Positions 1-6,736 of a DNA stretch of 64,000 nt are shown here, one piece after another. Source of the stretch: Nonomuraea turcica. GTDB lineage: Bacteria > Actinomycetota > Actinomycetes > Streptosporangiales > Streptosporangiaceae. Under the pieces are notes generated by a model, which saw only the letters and a program-made list of their open reading frames with translations, did no database searches and had not been told where the DNA came from. The stretch's first letter is position 1. Each line of letters starts with the position of its first letter. The position numbers were made by a program, and so were the translations under genes. Where the stretch lies: the NCBI RefSeq assembly GCF_030718205.1, contig NZ_JAUZQF010000006.1, positions 186,001 to 250,000 of the forward strand, in the 5' to 3' direction.

Positions 1-283
1 GTTAAGCGGGGGTGGGCACCTCAATGCGTGTGCTGAGTCAGAAAGATCAGCCAGACCGCTGACACGGCGCGAACGCGCTGGCGCGTCCCCCGCGACGCTC
101 GCACAGGAATTCGAGTCGCTAGCTTCCTCGATCTCGACGGCCTTGGCATCTACTGTGGTTACTCAGCCCCCAGGTCACAGTTGTGACCTTGGACAGCCGT
201 CCTGTGTTTCGCCCCCTGGCGCAGGACTTTCTGACCCATGCATGTAGGCGAGCAGCCGAGGCGGAGTGCGTAGGGGGCACACG

Positions 284-523
284 ATGAACACACAGCCCAT
301 GGCCGTGACAGGGACCACCAGCGAACAGGCGGCGGGCCCACAGAAACCCCGGGACATCACAAGAAAGATCGTCGGCCGGGTGATGATGGCCGTGCTCATG
401 GTTGCCGTGACGGCCGTGCCGTTCATGGGCGTAACGGCGGCGCCGACCGGGCGGTGGTCCCCGGCCGCAACGGCAAGATCGCCTTCACCAGCAACCGCGA
501 CGGCAACTTCGAGATCTACGTGA
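284..523 (+). pseudogene. Orphan signal-peptide start of the TolB-like gene (wrong frame)
   Basis: An ATG at 284 follows a GGGGG-type ribosome-binding site at about 272-276. It encodes a basic n-region (TRKIVGR), a hydrophobic core (MMAVLMVAVTAVPFMGV) and a TAAP cleavage-like site, so it reads as an export signal. The frame then runs into nonsense and stops at 523. The propeller domain begins in the next frame at about 451-454. The upstream part of that propeller frame is open but encodes a charged, non-signal sequence. I infer one original secreted protein split by an indel (or a sequencing error) near 445-455. No slippery heptamer is visible, so programmed frameshifting is unlikely. Confidence 0.45.
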
Positions 524-1485
524 TGAACGCCGACGGCACCGGGCAAACCCGTCTCACCAACAACCCCGCAAATGACAGTCAACCGGCGTGGTCGCCGGAT
601 GGCACCAAGATCGCCTTCACCAGCAACCGCGACGGCAACTTCGAGATCTACGTCATGAACGCCGACGGCACCGGGCAAACCCGTCTCACCAACAACCCCG
701 AAACTGACAATCAACCGGCGTGGTCGCCGGACGGCACCAAGATCGCCTTCACCAGCAACCGCGACGGCAACTCCGAGATCTACGTCATGAACGCCGACGG
801 CACCGGGCAAACCAACCTCACCAACAACCCCGCAACTGAAGTTACACCGGCGTGGTCACCGGATGGCACCAAGATCGCCTTCACCAGCTTCCGGGACGGC
901 AACTTCGAGATCTACGTCATGAACGCCAACGGCACCGGGCAAACCCGTCTCACCAACGACGCCGCAACTGACACCGAAGCGGCGTGGTCACCGGATGGCA
1001 CCAAGATCGCCTTCGCCAGCTTCCGGGACGGCAACTTCGAGATCTACGTCATGAACGCCAACGGCACCGGGCAAACCCGTCTCACCAACAACCCCGAAAC
1101 TGACGGTCATCCGGCGTGGTCACCGGATGGCACCAAGATCGCCTTCACCGGCAACCGGGACGGCAACGAGGAGATCTACGTGATGAACGCCAACGGCACC
1201 GCACAAACCAACCTCACCAACAACCCCAACTCTGACAGCCAGCCCGACTGGCAGGCCATCGCCGTTACCGCCCGCAAGATCAAGAGCCGCGTGACCCAGA
1301 TCCACGGCCGCAGCCAGCGCCATAGCCAGAGCCAGCGCCATAGCCAGCGCCATAGTCAGCACCATAGCCAGAGCCAGCGGCACAGCCAGCACCACCGCCA
1401 GCACCAAGGCCAGAGCCAAAGCCAGAAGATCCACATCAAATGTCCTGATCGCAGAGGTGGCGGCTGCCGGGTCCCGGTCGGGTAA
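454..1485 (+). CDS. TolB-like beta-propeller (PD40) protein, six near-identical blades, His/Gln/Ser-rich tail
   Basis: The 343-residue product consists of six copies of a 44-residue unit with the PD40/TolB pattern: KIAFTSNRDGNFEIYVMNAD, then GTGQTRLTNN, then PAWSPDGT. Six such units can close into a beta-propeller, which in this family binds proteins or peptides. The GTG at 454 has no convincing ribosome-binding site. The true start is probably the signal peptide at 284 in the neighbouring frame, so this protein would be secreted only if the frame were restored. After the last blade the tail is a low-complexity run of RHSQ/QRHS/QHHR units. The near-identity of the blades in DNA points to recent repeat expansion. 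A family name beyond PD40/TolB-like cannot be given. Confidence 0.7.
   Translation: MVPGRNGKIAFTSNRDGNFEIYVMNADGTGQTRLTNNPANDSQPAWSPDGTKIAFTSNRDGNFEIYVMNADGTGQTRLTNNPETDNQPAWSPDGTKIAFTSNRDGNSEIYVMNADGTGQTNLTNNPATEVTPAWSPDGTKIAFTSFRDGNFEIYVMNANGTGQTRLTNDAATDTEAAWSPDGTKIAFASFRDGNFEIYVMNANGTGQTRLTNNPETDGHPAWSPDGTKIAFTGNRDGNEEIYVMNANGTAQTNLTNNPNSDSQPDWQAIAVTARKIKSRVTQIHGRSQRHSQSQRHSQRHSQHHSQSQRHSQHHRQHQGQSQSQKIHIKCPDRRGGGCRVPVG
475..1260 (+). repeat. Six tandem 132-bp coding repeats
   Basis: The start of the repeat (AAGATCGCCTTCACC or a near match) recurs at 475, 607, 739, 871, 1003 and 1135, an exact 132-bp period of 44 codons. Copies differ at only a few positions, mostly in the NNPxxDxxP segment and in SNRDG versus SFRDG. 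This indicates recent unequal recombination or gene conversion. Confidence 0.9.
1308..1425 (+). repeat. Short degenerate AGCCAGCGCCAT-type repeats coding the His/Gln/Ser tail
   Basis: Units of the form agccagcgccat and agccagagccag alternate imperfectly across about 118 bp. They encode SQRHSQSQRHSQ-like sequence in the propeller frame, while another frame gives an Ala/Ser/Ile-rich string. The array could be slippage-prone. Its function is unknown. Confidence 0.6.
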
Positions 1486-1491
1486 TCGTCT

Positions 1492-1511
1492 TGGCGTGCC
1501 AGGGCACGCCA
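1492..1511. terminator. 9-bp inverted repeat just after the propeller gene
   Basis: TGGCGTGCC at 1492-1500 and GGCACGCCA at 1503-1511 are perfect complements, starting 7 bp after the stop codon. There is no T-tract, so this is either a T-less actinobacterial terminator or an mRNA-stabilising hairpin. Confidence 0.4.
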
Positions 1512-1596
1512 GGCCGACGCCCGCCCGTCAGAGCGGGGCGCGCGGTCGCGGGCAGGTAGGCGGCAACAACTTCCCGTGAGCAGGGGACCCGGCCCC

Positions 1597-1626
1597 TCGC
1601 AGGCCGCCATGCCTGGCGGCCTGCGA
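1597..1626. terminator. Perfect 13-bp stem hairpin with a 4-base loop
   Basis: The arms 1597-1609 (TCGCAGGCCGCCA) and 1614-1626 (TGGCGGCCTGCGA) pair perfectly around the loop TGCC. It lies in the 317-base stretch 1486-1802 where I see no other gene. There is no T-run on either side. It could stop transcription from the propeller gene or be the relic end of a mobile element. Confidence 0.45.
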
Positions 1627-1802
1627 ACCCCGATCAAGTTCGAAGAGCCCGTATGGCAAACCCGCGATTCTAGCCCCCAAGTCAAGGTATTGGGATATTT
1701 TAGATCGCGGAGGAAAACCAAGCAGCGATGGAGACTTGCCTGGCCTGGTGTGATGGGCATCGCACCAGGTTGACAATCGTTTGATCCATCTCTGGAGCTT
1801 GA

Positions 1803-2003
1803 GTGATCCTGATCTATGCCACCTGGCAACGAGTAGCGTTAGCGGTGCTGCTGGTCCTGCCGGTCATCTTGCTCATACTGCTGATGACTCCTGCCCTGCT
1901 TGTGCTTCCGTTCTGCAAGGGCGGTCGAGAGTTCATCCTCACGTTCGTAGACAAGATCACCGCGTGGGCGCGCGTCATCGTCCCCAAGATCGATGCAAGG
2001 TGA
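1803..2003 (+). CDS. Small membrane protein, unknown
   Basis: A 66-residue ORF begins with GTG at 1803, five bases after a GGAG ribosome-binding site at 1794-1797. It has one long hydrophobic stretch (VALAVLLVLPVILLILLM and onward) followed by a basic amphipathic tail (FVDKITAWARVIVPKIDAR). It lies opposite the degenerate 3' end of the polysaccharide lyase, so one of the two overlapping readings is not real. I favour this one because of the ribosome-binding site and the coherent membrane profile. The family was not recognised. Confidence 0.4.
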   Translation: MILIYATWQRVALAVLLVLPVILLILLMTPALLVLPFCKGGREFILTFVDKITAWARVIVPKIDAR

Positions 2004-3601
2004 CCTGAACTCTCCGCAGGCGCAGGCCATAGCGCGTGGTCCCGGGCATGGTGTTGTTTAGTGCTGTCTACTATCGTGCTCTCCAGCCCGGTGAGGTGCT
2101 GGCCGACGGCCGCATAGACGCCGTCCGTGGCCCCGCCCACCCACCGCCAGGGCGTGCGCGTGTCTCCCCATCCCGCACCCGCGCCATCCGGCAGCCGCCG
2201 CGTGGAGACGGTCGTGCCCGGCAGGCGGTAGGGGTCCACCGTGGGCCAGAAGGAGTCGGAGTATTGGTCGCCGTGCCCGTCCGCCCACCAGTAGAGCATT
2301 CCTGAGCCGGTGTGCCAGCCGCGCAGGTTCTCGCCGTTGCCGTGCTCGTAATGGCCGATCCGGTGCGAGGCCATGCTGAGCGCCGCGCACCAGCCTGGCC
2401 GGCGGTGCACGGCCCTGGCGCTCATCGACAGCAGCCGGTGCCCGACCGGCTCGGGCGCGGCCGGAACCGCGTCGTCCGCCATGATCGCCGCCAGGCGGGC
2501 GTGGAAGGCGGGCTCGCGGTGCTCCAGCATCGGCCGGTACGTGTTCCGCACCGCCCATCCCTTGACCATGGCGTGCCAGCGGGCCCGGTAGGCGACCGGG
2601 GCCACCTCGCCGAGCAGCAGGATCGCGGCGGCCATCTCGCGGCCCTTCTCGTGGTCGCCGAAGGGCCGTCGGCCGACACCGCGCCCGCGTACCAGGTCCA
2701 TGCAGGCCCCGTCGCGCACGAACGGCGCGAACGACCGCTCAACCGCGTCGAACACGATCTCGTGGCTCACCTCCCACGGCGAGCCGCGCAGCACCGCGAA
2801 CAGCGTGGCCAGCCCCGACAGCAGCGTCACGCCGTAGGCGCCCTGGTAGGGGACGTATGTGTGCTGGATGAACGACCCGTCCCGGTAGAACCCATCGCCT
2901 TCGCTGACGTACCGGAACACCGGCGACAGCGCCGACACCGCCAGATCCGCCTTGCCCGGGTCGGACCTGAGCATGGCCCGCAACAACATCACCAGGCACA
3001 GGTCCACGCGGTTGGCGCCGGTGCTGTTGCCGCCGTAGCGGGCGAGGCGGCTGTCGGGGACGAAGTGGTCCACGGCGTCCCGCAGGGCCACGCTTCGCCC
3101 TTCGTCGAGGCCGACCAGCACGGCGGCGTCCAGCAGCGCCCTGGGCACGCCGATCTGCCAGTGCCACCAGTTGCCCACGGGGTCGGCGCCGGCCGCGTAC
3201 ACCTGCCGCCTGTAGTGGTCGATCCCTGCGGCGACGGCCGCGGCCAGGCCCGCGTCGCCGGTCAGGCCGGTGCCCTCCAGCACGTATGCGTGCGCCATCG
3301 TCCGCAGCCGCCGCGGCGTCGCCATGAACGAGGGGAAGGCCTGGTCCGGCCAGAGCGAGGTGCGGGACGGGGCCATGGCGTCGCGGTGGCGGGCGGCCGC
3401 TCTGCCCAGCCCGGCCAGCCATGTCCGGTACGGCTCCGCGGCCGGGTCGTAGCCGGAGCCCACGCTGACCTCGCGCCACCGGCGGCGTAACCGCACGAAC
3501 GAGTCGTCGGGCGTGTGCGCGGCCTCCGCCTGGGCCAGCGCCCCGATGATCCCGGCCGCAGCCACGCCGCCGAGCCGCAGGATGGATCGCCTGGAGGGCA
3601 C
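1814..3601 (-). CDS. Truncated family-8 polysaccharide lyase (hyaluronate/chondroitin/xanthan lyase type)
   Basis: A GTG start at 3601 gives a twin-arginine-like signal (SRRSILRLGG) and then the alpha-toroid catalytic domain of PL8 lyases. The family signatures are present: NSTGANRVDL with the catalytic Asn, QHTYVPYQGAYG with the catalytic His and Tyr, and NGENLRGWHTGSGMLYWW at the start of the beta-sandwich. Family similarity ends near GQHLTGLES at about 2075-2090. The remaining ~85 residues are unrelated read-through, whereas PL8 enzymes normally run to about 750-800 residues. The C-terminal beta domains are therefore lost, and the gene is probably a pseudogene, although the catalytic alpha domain is retained. 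It starts 7 bases after the AsnC gene stop, possibly as one transcript. Confidence 0.7.
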   Translation of the reverse strand: MPSRRSILRLGGVAAAGIIGALAQAEAAHTPDDSFVRLRRRWREVSVGSGYDPAAEPYRTWLAGLGRAAARHRDAMAPSRTSLWPDQAFPSFMATPRRLRTMAHAYVLEGTGLTGDAGLAAAVAAGIDHYRRQVYAAGADPVGNWWHWQIGVPRALLDAAVLVGLDEGRSVALRDAVDHFVPDSRLARYGGNSTGANRVDLCLVMLLRAMLRSDPGKADLAVSALSPVFRYVSEGDGFYRDGSFIQHTYVPYQGAYGVTLLSGLATLFAVLRGSPWEVSHEIVFDAVERSFAPFVRDGACMDLVRGRGVGRRPFGDHEKGREMAAAILLLGEVAPVAYRARWHAMVKGWAVRNTYRPMLEHREPAFHARLAAIMADDAVPAAPEPVGHRLLSMSARAVHRRPGWCAALSMASHRIGHYEHGNGENLRGWHTGSGMLYWWADGHGDQYSDSFWPTVDPYRLPGTTVSTRRLPDGAGAGWGDTRTPWRWVGGATDGVYAAVGQHLTGLESTIVDSTKQHHARDHALWPAPAESSGHLASILGTMTRAHAVILSTNVRMNSRPPLQNGSTSRAGVISSMSKMTGRTSSTANATRCQVA

Positions 3602-3608
3602 GCCCCGA

Positions 3609-4598
3609 TTATCGCGTGGGCAGCAGGGCCCCGGCCCGCTTGATCGTCCTGATGATCGGCGCGGTCTCGAGGTGCCTGATCGCGGGCAGCGCGCCCAGGC
3701 CCTCGGTGAGGTAGCGGTAGAACGCCGCGTCGTCGCGGCACACGACGCTAGCCATCAGGTTGTTGGGGCCGGTGGTCGCGCCCGCGTACGCCACCTCCGG
3801 ATGCCTGGCGAGGGCCCGCCCGGTCGCGTCCAGCTCGGCCGGCGGCACCGACATCCACAGCTGCGCCTCCACCTGGTAGTCCAGCAGCGTGGGCAGCACG
3901 TCCATGTCGAAGAACAACGCGCCGGCCGCGCACAGGTGCTCCATGCGGCGTCTGACCGTCGACTCCGACCAGCCGGTCACGGCCGCCAGGTCGGCATGGC
4001 CCGCCCTGCCGTCCTGCGACAGCGCCTCGAACAACGCCTCGTCCCCGGGGCCGAGCACGACCGGCTCGCCGTCACCCCGTCTGGTGTAGATCCGCCCGGC
4101 GGCCAGGTGCTCCACCTGGTCGGAGGTGAGCGCGGCCAGGCCGGTCCAGCCGATCCGCCCGCCGACGAACATGTGCAGGGTCCGGTGCGCGGTCACCGAC
4201 AACACCCGGTTCGTCCTGGCGAGCTTGTTGAGCAGCAGCGACTCGCGCTCGCTCGCCGTGCGCTGGAGCGCGCCGCAGGAGATCTCCGTGCCGCCGGACA
4301 GCAGGTGCACCCAGAAGGTGTCGGATCGCCGTGCGAGTGCCTGGGCGATCGAGACGGCGGCGTCGGGGGTGCAGCGCAGCCTGATCGACCACGACTCGTA
4401 GCCGAGGCGCCGCCCGTCCACGACGCCGACGACACGCAACATGCCGGTGGAGCGCAGCCGCCGGTAGCGGCGCGCCACCCGCTGGTCGGACACGCCGAGC
4501 ACCTCGCCGATACGGCTGAACGAGGCCCGCCCGTCCACCTGCAGGGCATGCATCAACCCGCGGTCGACATCGTCCAGCGTGATGTTTTCCACCAGCAC
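3609..4598 (-). CDS. Lrp/AsnC-family regulator with duplicated modules
   Basis: The 329-residue protein has two Lrp/AsnC units in tandem. Helix-turn-helix one is at about residues 8-55 (DRGLMHALQVDGRASFSRIG) and helix-turn-helix two at about 185-235 (DEALFEALSQDGRAGHADLA). The second is followed by a ligand-binding-like region, WMSVPPAELDATGRAL to VAYAGATTGPNNLMASVVCR. Ordinary Lrp proteins are about 150 residues, so this is the double-length actinobacterial form. It is divergent from the MFS exporter at 4677 with a short shared promoter region, which suggests it controls that gene. The GTG at 4598 or the GTG two codons later could be the start. Confidence 0.85.
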   Translation of the reverse strand: MLVENITLDDVDRGLMHALQVDGRASFSRIGEVLGVSDQRVARRYRRLRSTGMLRVVGVVDGRRLGYESWSIRLRCTPDAAVSIAQALARRSDTFWVHLLSGGTEISCGALQRTASERESLLLNKLARTNRVLSVTAHRTLHMFVGGRIGWTGLAALTSDQVEHLAAGRIYTRRGDGEPVVLGPGDEALFEALSQDGRAGHADLAAVTGWSESTVRRRMEHLCAAGALFFDMDVLPTLLDYQVEAQLWMSVPPAELDATGRALARHPEVAYAGATTGPNNLMASVVCRDDAAFYRYLTEGLGALPAIRHLETAPIIRTIKRAGALLPTR

Positions 4599-4676
4599 AG
4601 GCTATCCCGTACGGAAAAGCGCCACATGTAGCAACCTTCCCAGCGAATACCCGCACATGACCCGACCGTGGTCGTC

Positions 4677-6059
4677 ATGACGCAGACAACACAGACCTCG
4701 GAGACGACCACCAGCTGGCAGCCGTTGGCGGCCGCCTGTCTGGGCGCTTTCATGCTGCTCGTGGACGTGACCATCGTCATGGTCGCCCTGCCCCCGATCG
4801 CCTCCGACCTCCACATGTCGTTCACCGGTGCGCAGTGGTTGCTGGACGGCTATGCGCTCGCGCTGGCGGCGCTGCTGCTGGCCGCCGGGTCCTTCGCCGA
4901 CCACGCCGGACGACGCAAGGTCTACCTGGTGGCGCTGGCCGTGTTCGCGCTGGCCTCGCTCGCCTGCGGGCTCGCGCCCAGCGGCGGCCTGCTGCTGGCG
5001 GCCCGCGTGGTGCAGGGCGCGGGCGGGGCGGCCATGATGGCCACCACGCTCGCCCTCATCAGCTCCACGTACCACGGCAGGCAGCGTGGCATCGCCTTCG
5101 GCGTGTGGGGCGGTGTCAACGGGGCCGCCGCCGCCCTCGCACCCGTGCTCGGCGGCCTGCTCACCGAGCACCTGCACTGGCGGGCGATCTTCCTCGTCAA
5201 CCTGCCCATCAGCCTGGTCGCGGCCTGGCTCACGCTGCGGGCCGTCCGCGAGTCGCGCCTGCCCGGCGGCGGTCGGCTCGACTGGGCGGGGATGGTGACG
5301 TTCACGGTGGCGGCGGGCGCGCTCACGTACGGGCTGATCGAGGCCGGGGAGCACGGATGGACGGCGGTGCGGACGCTGGCGCCGCTGGGCGTGGCGGTCG
5401 TGGCGCTGGTGGCGTTCCTCGTCGCCGAGACGCGTAGCGACCGGCCCATGCTGGACCTGCGGTTGTTCGCCGATCGTTCGTTCAGCGGGATCCTGGCCGG
5501 GGCCGGACTGCTCATGCCCGCCGCGTTCGCATGCCTGGCCTTCACTTCACTCTGGTTGCAGCAGGACCTCGGGCTCGGGCCCGTGGCGGCGGGCGTGGCG
5601 CTGTCCCCGATGGCCGTGACGTCCCTGGTGGTCTCGATCGGCGGCGCACGACTGTTCCCGGGGCTGTCGCCGCGTGCCGCCGTCGGTGGCGGGCTGCTGC
5701 TGATCGGGGCGGGCGCGTTCCTGCAGGGCACGCTGGGTCCGGACACCGGCTGGACCGCGCTGGCGCCTGGACTGGTGGTGACGGGGGTCGGCGTGGGCCT
5801 GGCCGTGCCGTCGCTCAGCTCCGCCGCCATGGCGTTCGCCCCGCCGCCGCGCGCGGGCATGGCGGCCGGCGCCGTGAACACGGTCAGGCAGCTCGGGTAC
5901 GCGCTCGGCATCGCCGCCCTCGGCCTGCTGTACCGGGCCGACGCGGCGGCGTACGTGGCGCTGAATGACGTCTACCGGGCGAGCGCGATCATCGGCCTGA
6001 TGGCCGGCCTCCTCGTCCTGGCCGCCGTCCGCGCCACGCGCCGCCCTGATCACCACTGA
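4677..6059 (+). CDS. MFS drug exporter, DHA2 (EmrB/QacA-like, 14-TM) family
   Basis: A 460-residue integral membrane protein. Its hydrophobic segments fit 14 helices. TM1 carries the DHA2 motif LVDVTIVMVALPPI and the loop after TM2 carries the MFS motif A variant DHAGRRKVY. It would export hydrophobic compounds or antibiotics by proton antiport; the substrate cannot be predicted. I chose the ATG at 4677 (MTQTTQTSE), although an in-frame GTG lies 9 bases upstream. Neither has an obvious ribosome-binding site, so a leaderless message is possible. The divergent AsnC-type regulator is the likely controller. Confidence 0.88.
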   Translation: MTQTTQTSETTTSWQPLAAACLGAFMLLVDVTIVMVALPPIASDLHMSFTGAQWLLDGYALALAALLLAAGSFADHAGRRKVYLVALAVFALASLACGLAPSGGLLLAARVVQGAGGAAMMATTLALISSTYHGRQRGIAFGVWGGVNGAAAALAPVLGGLLTEHLHWRAIFLVNLPISLVAAWLTLRAVRESRLPGGGRLDWAGMVTFTVAAGALTYGLIEAGEHGWTAVRTLAPLGVAVVALVAFLVAETRSDRPMLDLRLFADRSFSGILAGAGLLMPAAFACLAFTSLWLQQDLGLGPVAAGVALSPMAVTSLVVSIGGARLFPGLSPRAAVGGGLLLIGAGAFLQGTLGPDTGWTALAPGLVVTGVGVGLAVPSLSSAAMAFAPPPRAGMAAGAVNTVRQLGYALGIAALGLLYRADAAAYVALNDVYRASAIIGLMAGLLVLAAVRATRRPDHH

Positions 6060-6099
6060 CCCCGCTTGACCACCGCGCCCGGCCTGGGCGCGGGGCCGT

Positions 6100-6567
6100 T
6101 CACGTCCCGGGTCTGATCGGCACCACGTTGGCCTGGAGGCCGTCGCGGGGCAGGGCGAACCAGGTGGCCTTGCCGACCAGGTCCGGGTGGGTGGCGTAAC
6201 GCTGGGGGTGACAGCCGTAGAAGCCGTCGGAGAGCCGGGCGATGATGCGCAGGCCGCGGCCGTGCTCGGCGCTCAGGTCGTCAGGCGCCGGGGCGGGGAG
6301 GATTGGGCTGCTGTCCACGACGACGCACATGATCTCTTTGGCGTCCACGTGAAGCATCAGTTCGTAGGGGGCGTCGCCGTACATGAAGGCATTTGTCACC
6401 AATTCACTCACCATGAGCACAGCGTCATCGATGACATCAGGGGAAAGGGCAAGGGACAATAATTCCGTACGAATGATCGCTCGTGCGTGACCGACCGTCC
6501 GGGCGTCCTCGCGCAGCGGCCATACGTACTGCATCCTGCTCTGGGGAGCGGACCGCAGCGTGGTCAT
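6100..6567 (-). CDS. Anti-sigma-factor-type ATP-binding protein (RsbW/SpoIIAB-like HATPase)
   Basis: A 155-residue GHKL-fold protein. The N-box is seen in LMVSELVTNAFMYG and the G-box in EHGRGLRIIARL. Single-domain proteins like this are abundant in actinomycetes as anti-sigma kinases or partners of PP2C phosphatases. The frame stays open upstream to 6708, but the ATG at 6567 is preceded by GGAAAGAGA and gives the usual family length, so I use it. No sigma factor or anti-anti-sigma gene is adjacent, so the partner is unknown. Confidence 0.85.
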   Translation of the reverse strand: MTTLRSAPQSRMQYVWPLREDARTVGHARAIIRTELLSLALSPDVIDDAVLMVSELVTNAFMYGDAPYELMLHVDAKEIMCVVVDSSPILPAPAPDDLSAEHGRGLRIIARLSDGFYGCHPQRYATHPDLVGKATWFALPRDGLQANVVPIRPGT

Positions 6568-6736
6568 GGCTTCTCTTTCCGGTGCGGGGCAGCGAATGCG
6601 CGTCTGGTTCAACAAGAGTGCCTGCCTCTCGGTTGCCGTACGCGGCTGTCGAAACTTGTACGCACGAGAAAGCCGTTTGGGTCGAATCTTCAGCAAGAAA
6701 ATCGCCATTCTTTTAGAGCGGCCCCGAGCCGAGGCG

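Noticed and set aside
1..265. A gene at the left edge
   Set aside because: Only a short shadow frame is open here; no ribosome-binding site, domain or codon bias supports it.
266..523. Programmed frameshift joining signal peptide and propeller
   Set aside because: No slippery heptamer or downstream structure is evident at 445-455, so an indel or sequencing error is simpler.
2312..3490. Long plus-strand open frame across the polysaccharide lyase
   Set aside because: Pro/Arg/Gly/His-rich sequence with no domain; it is the GC-driven shadow of the PL8 gene, which carries the family motifs.
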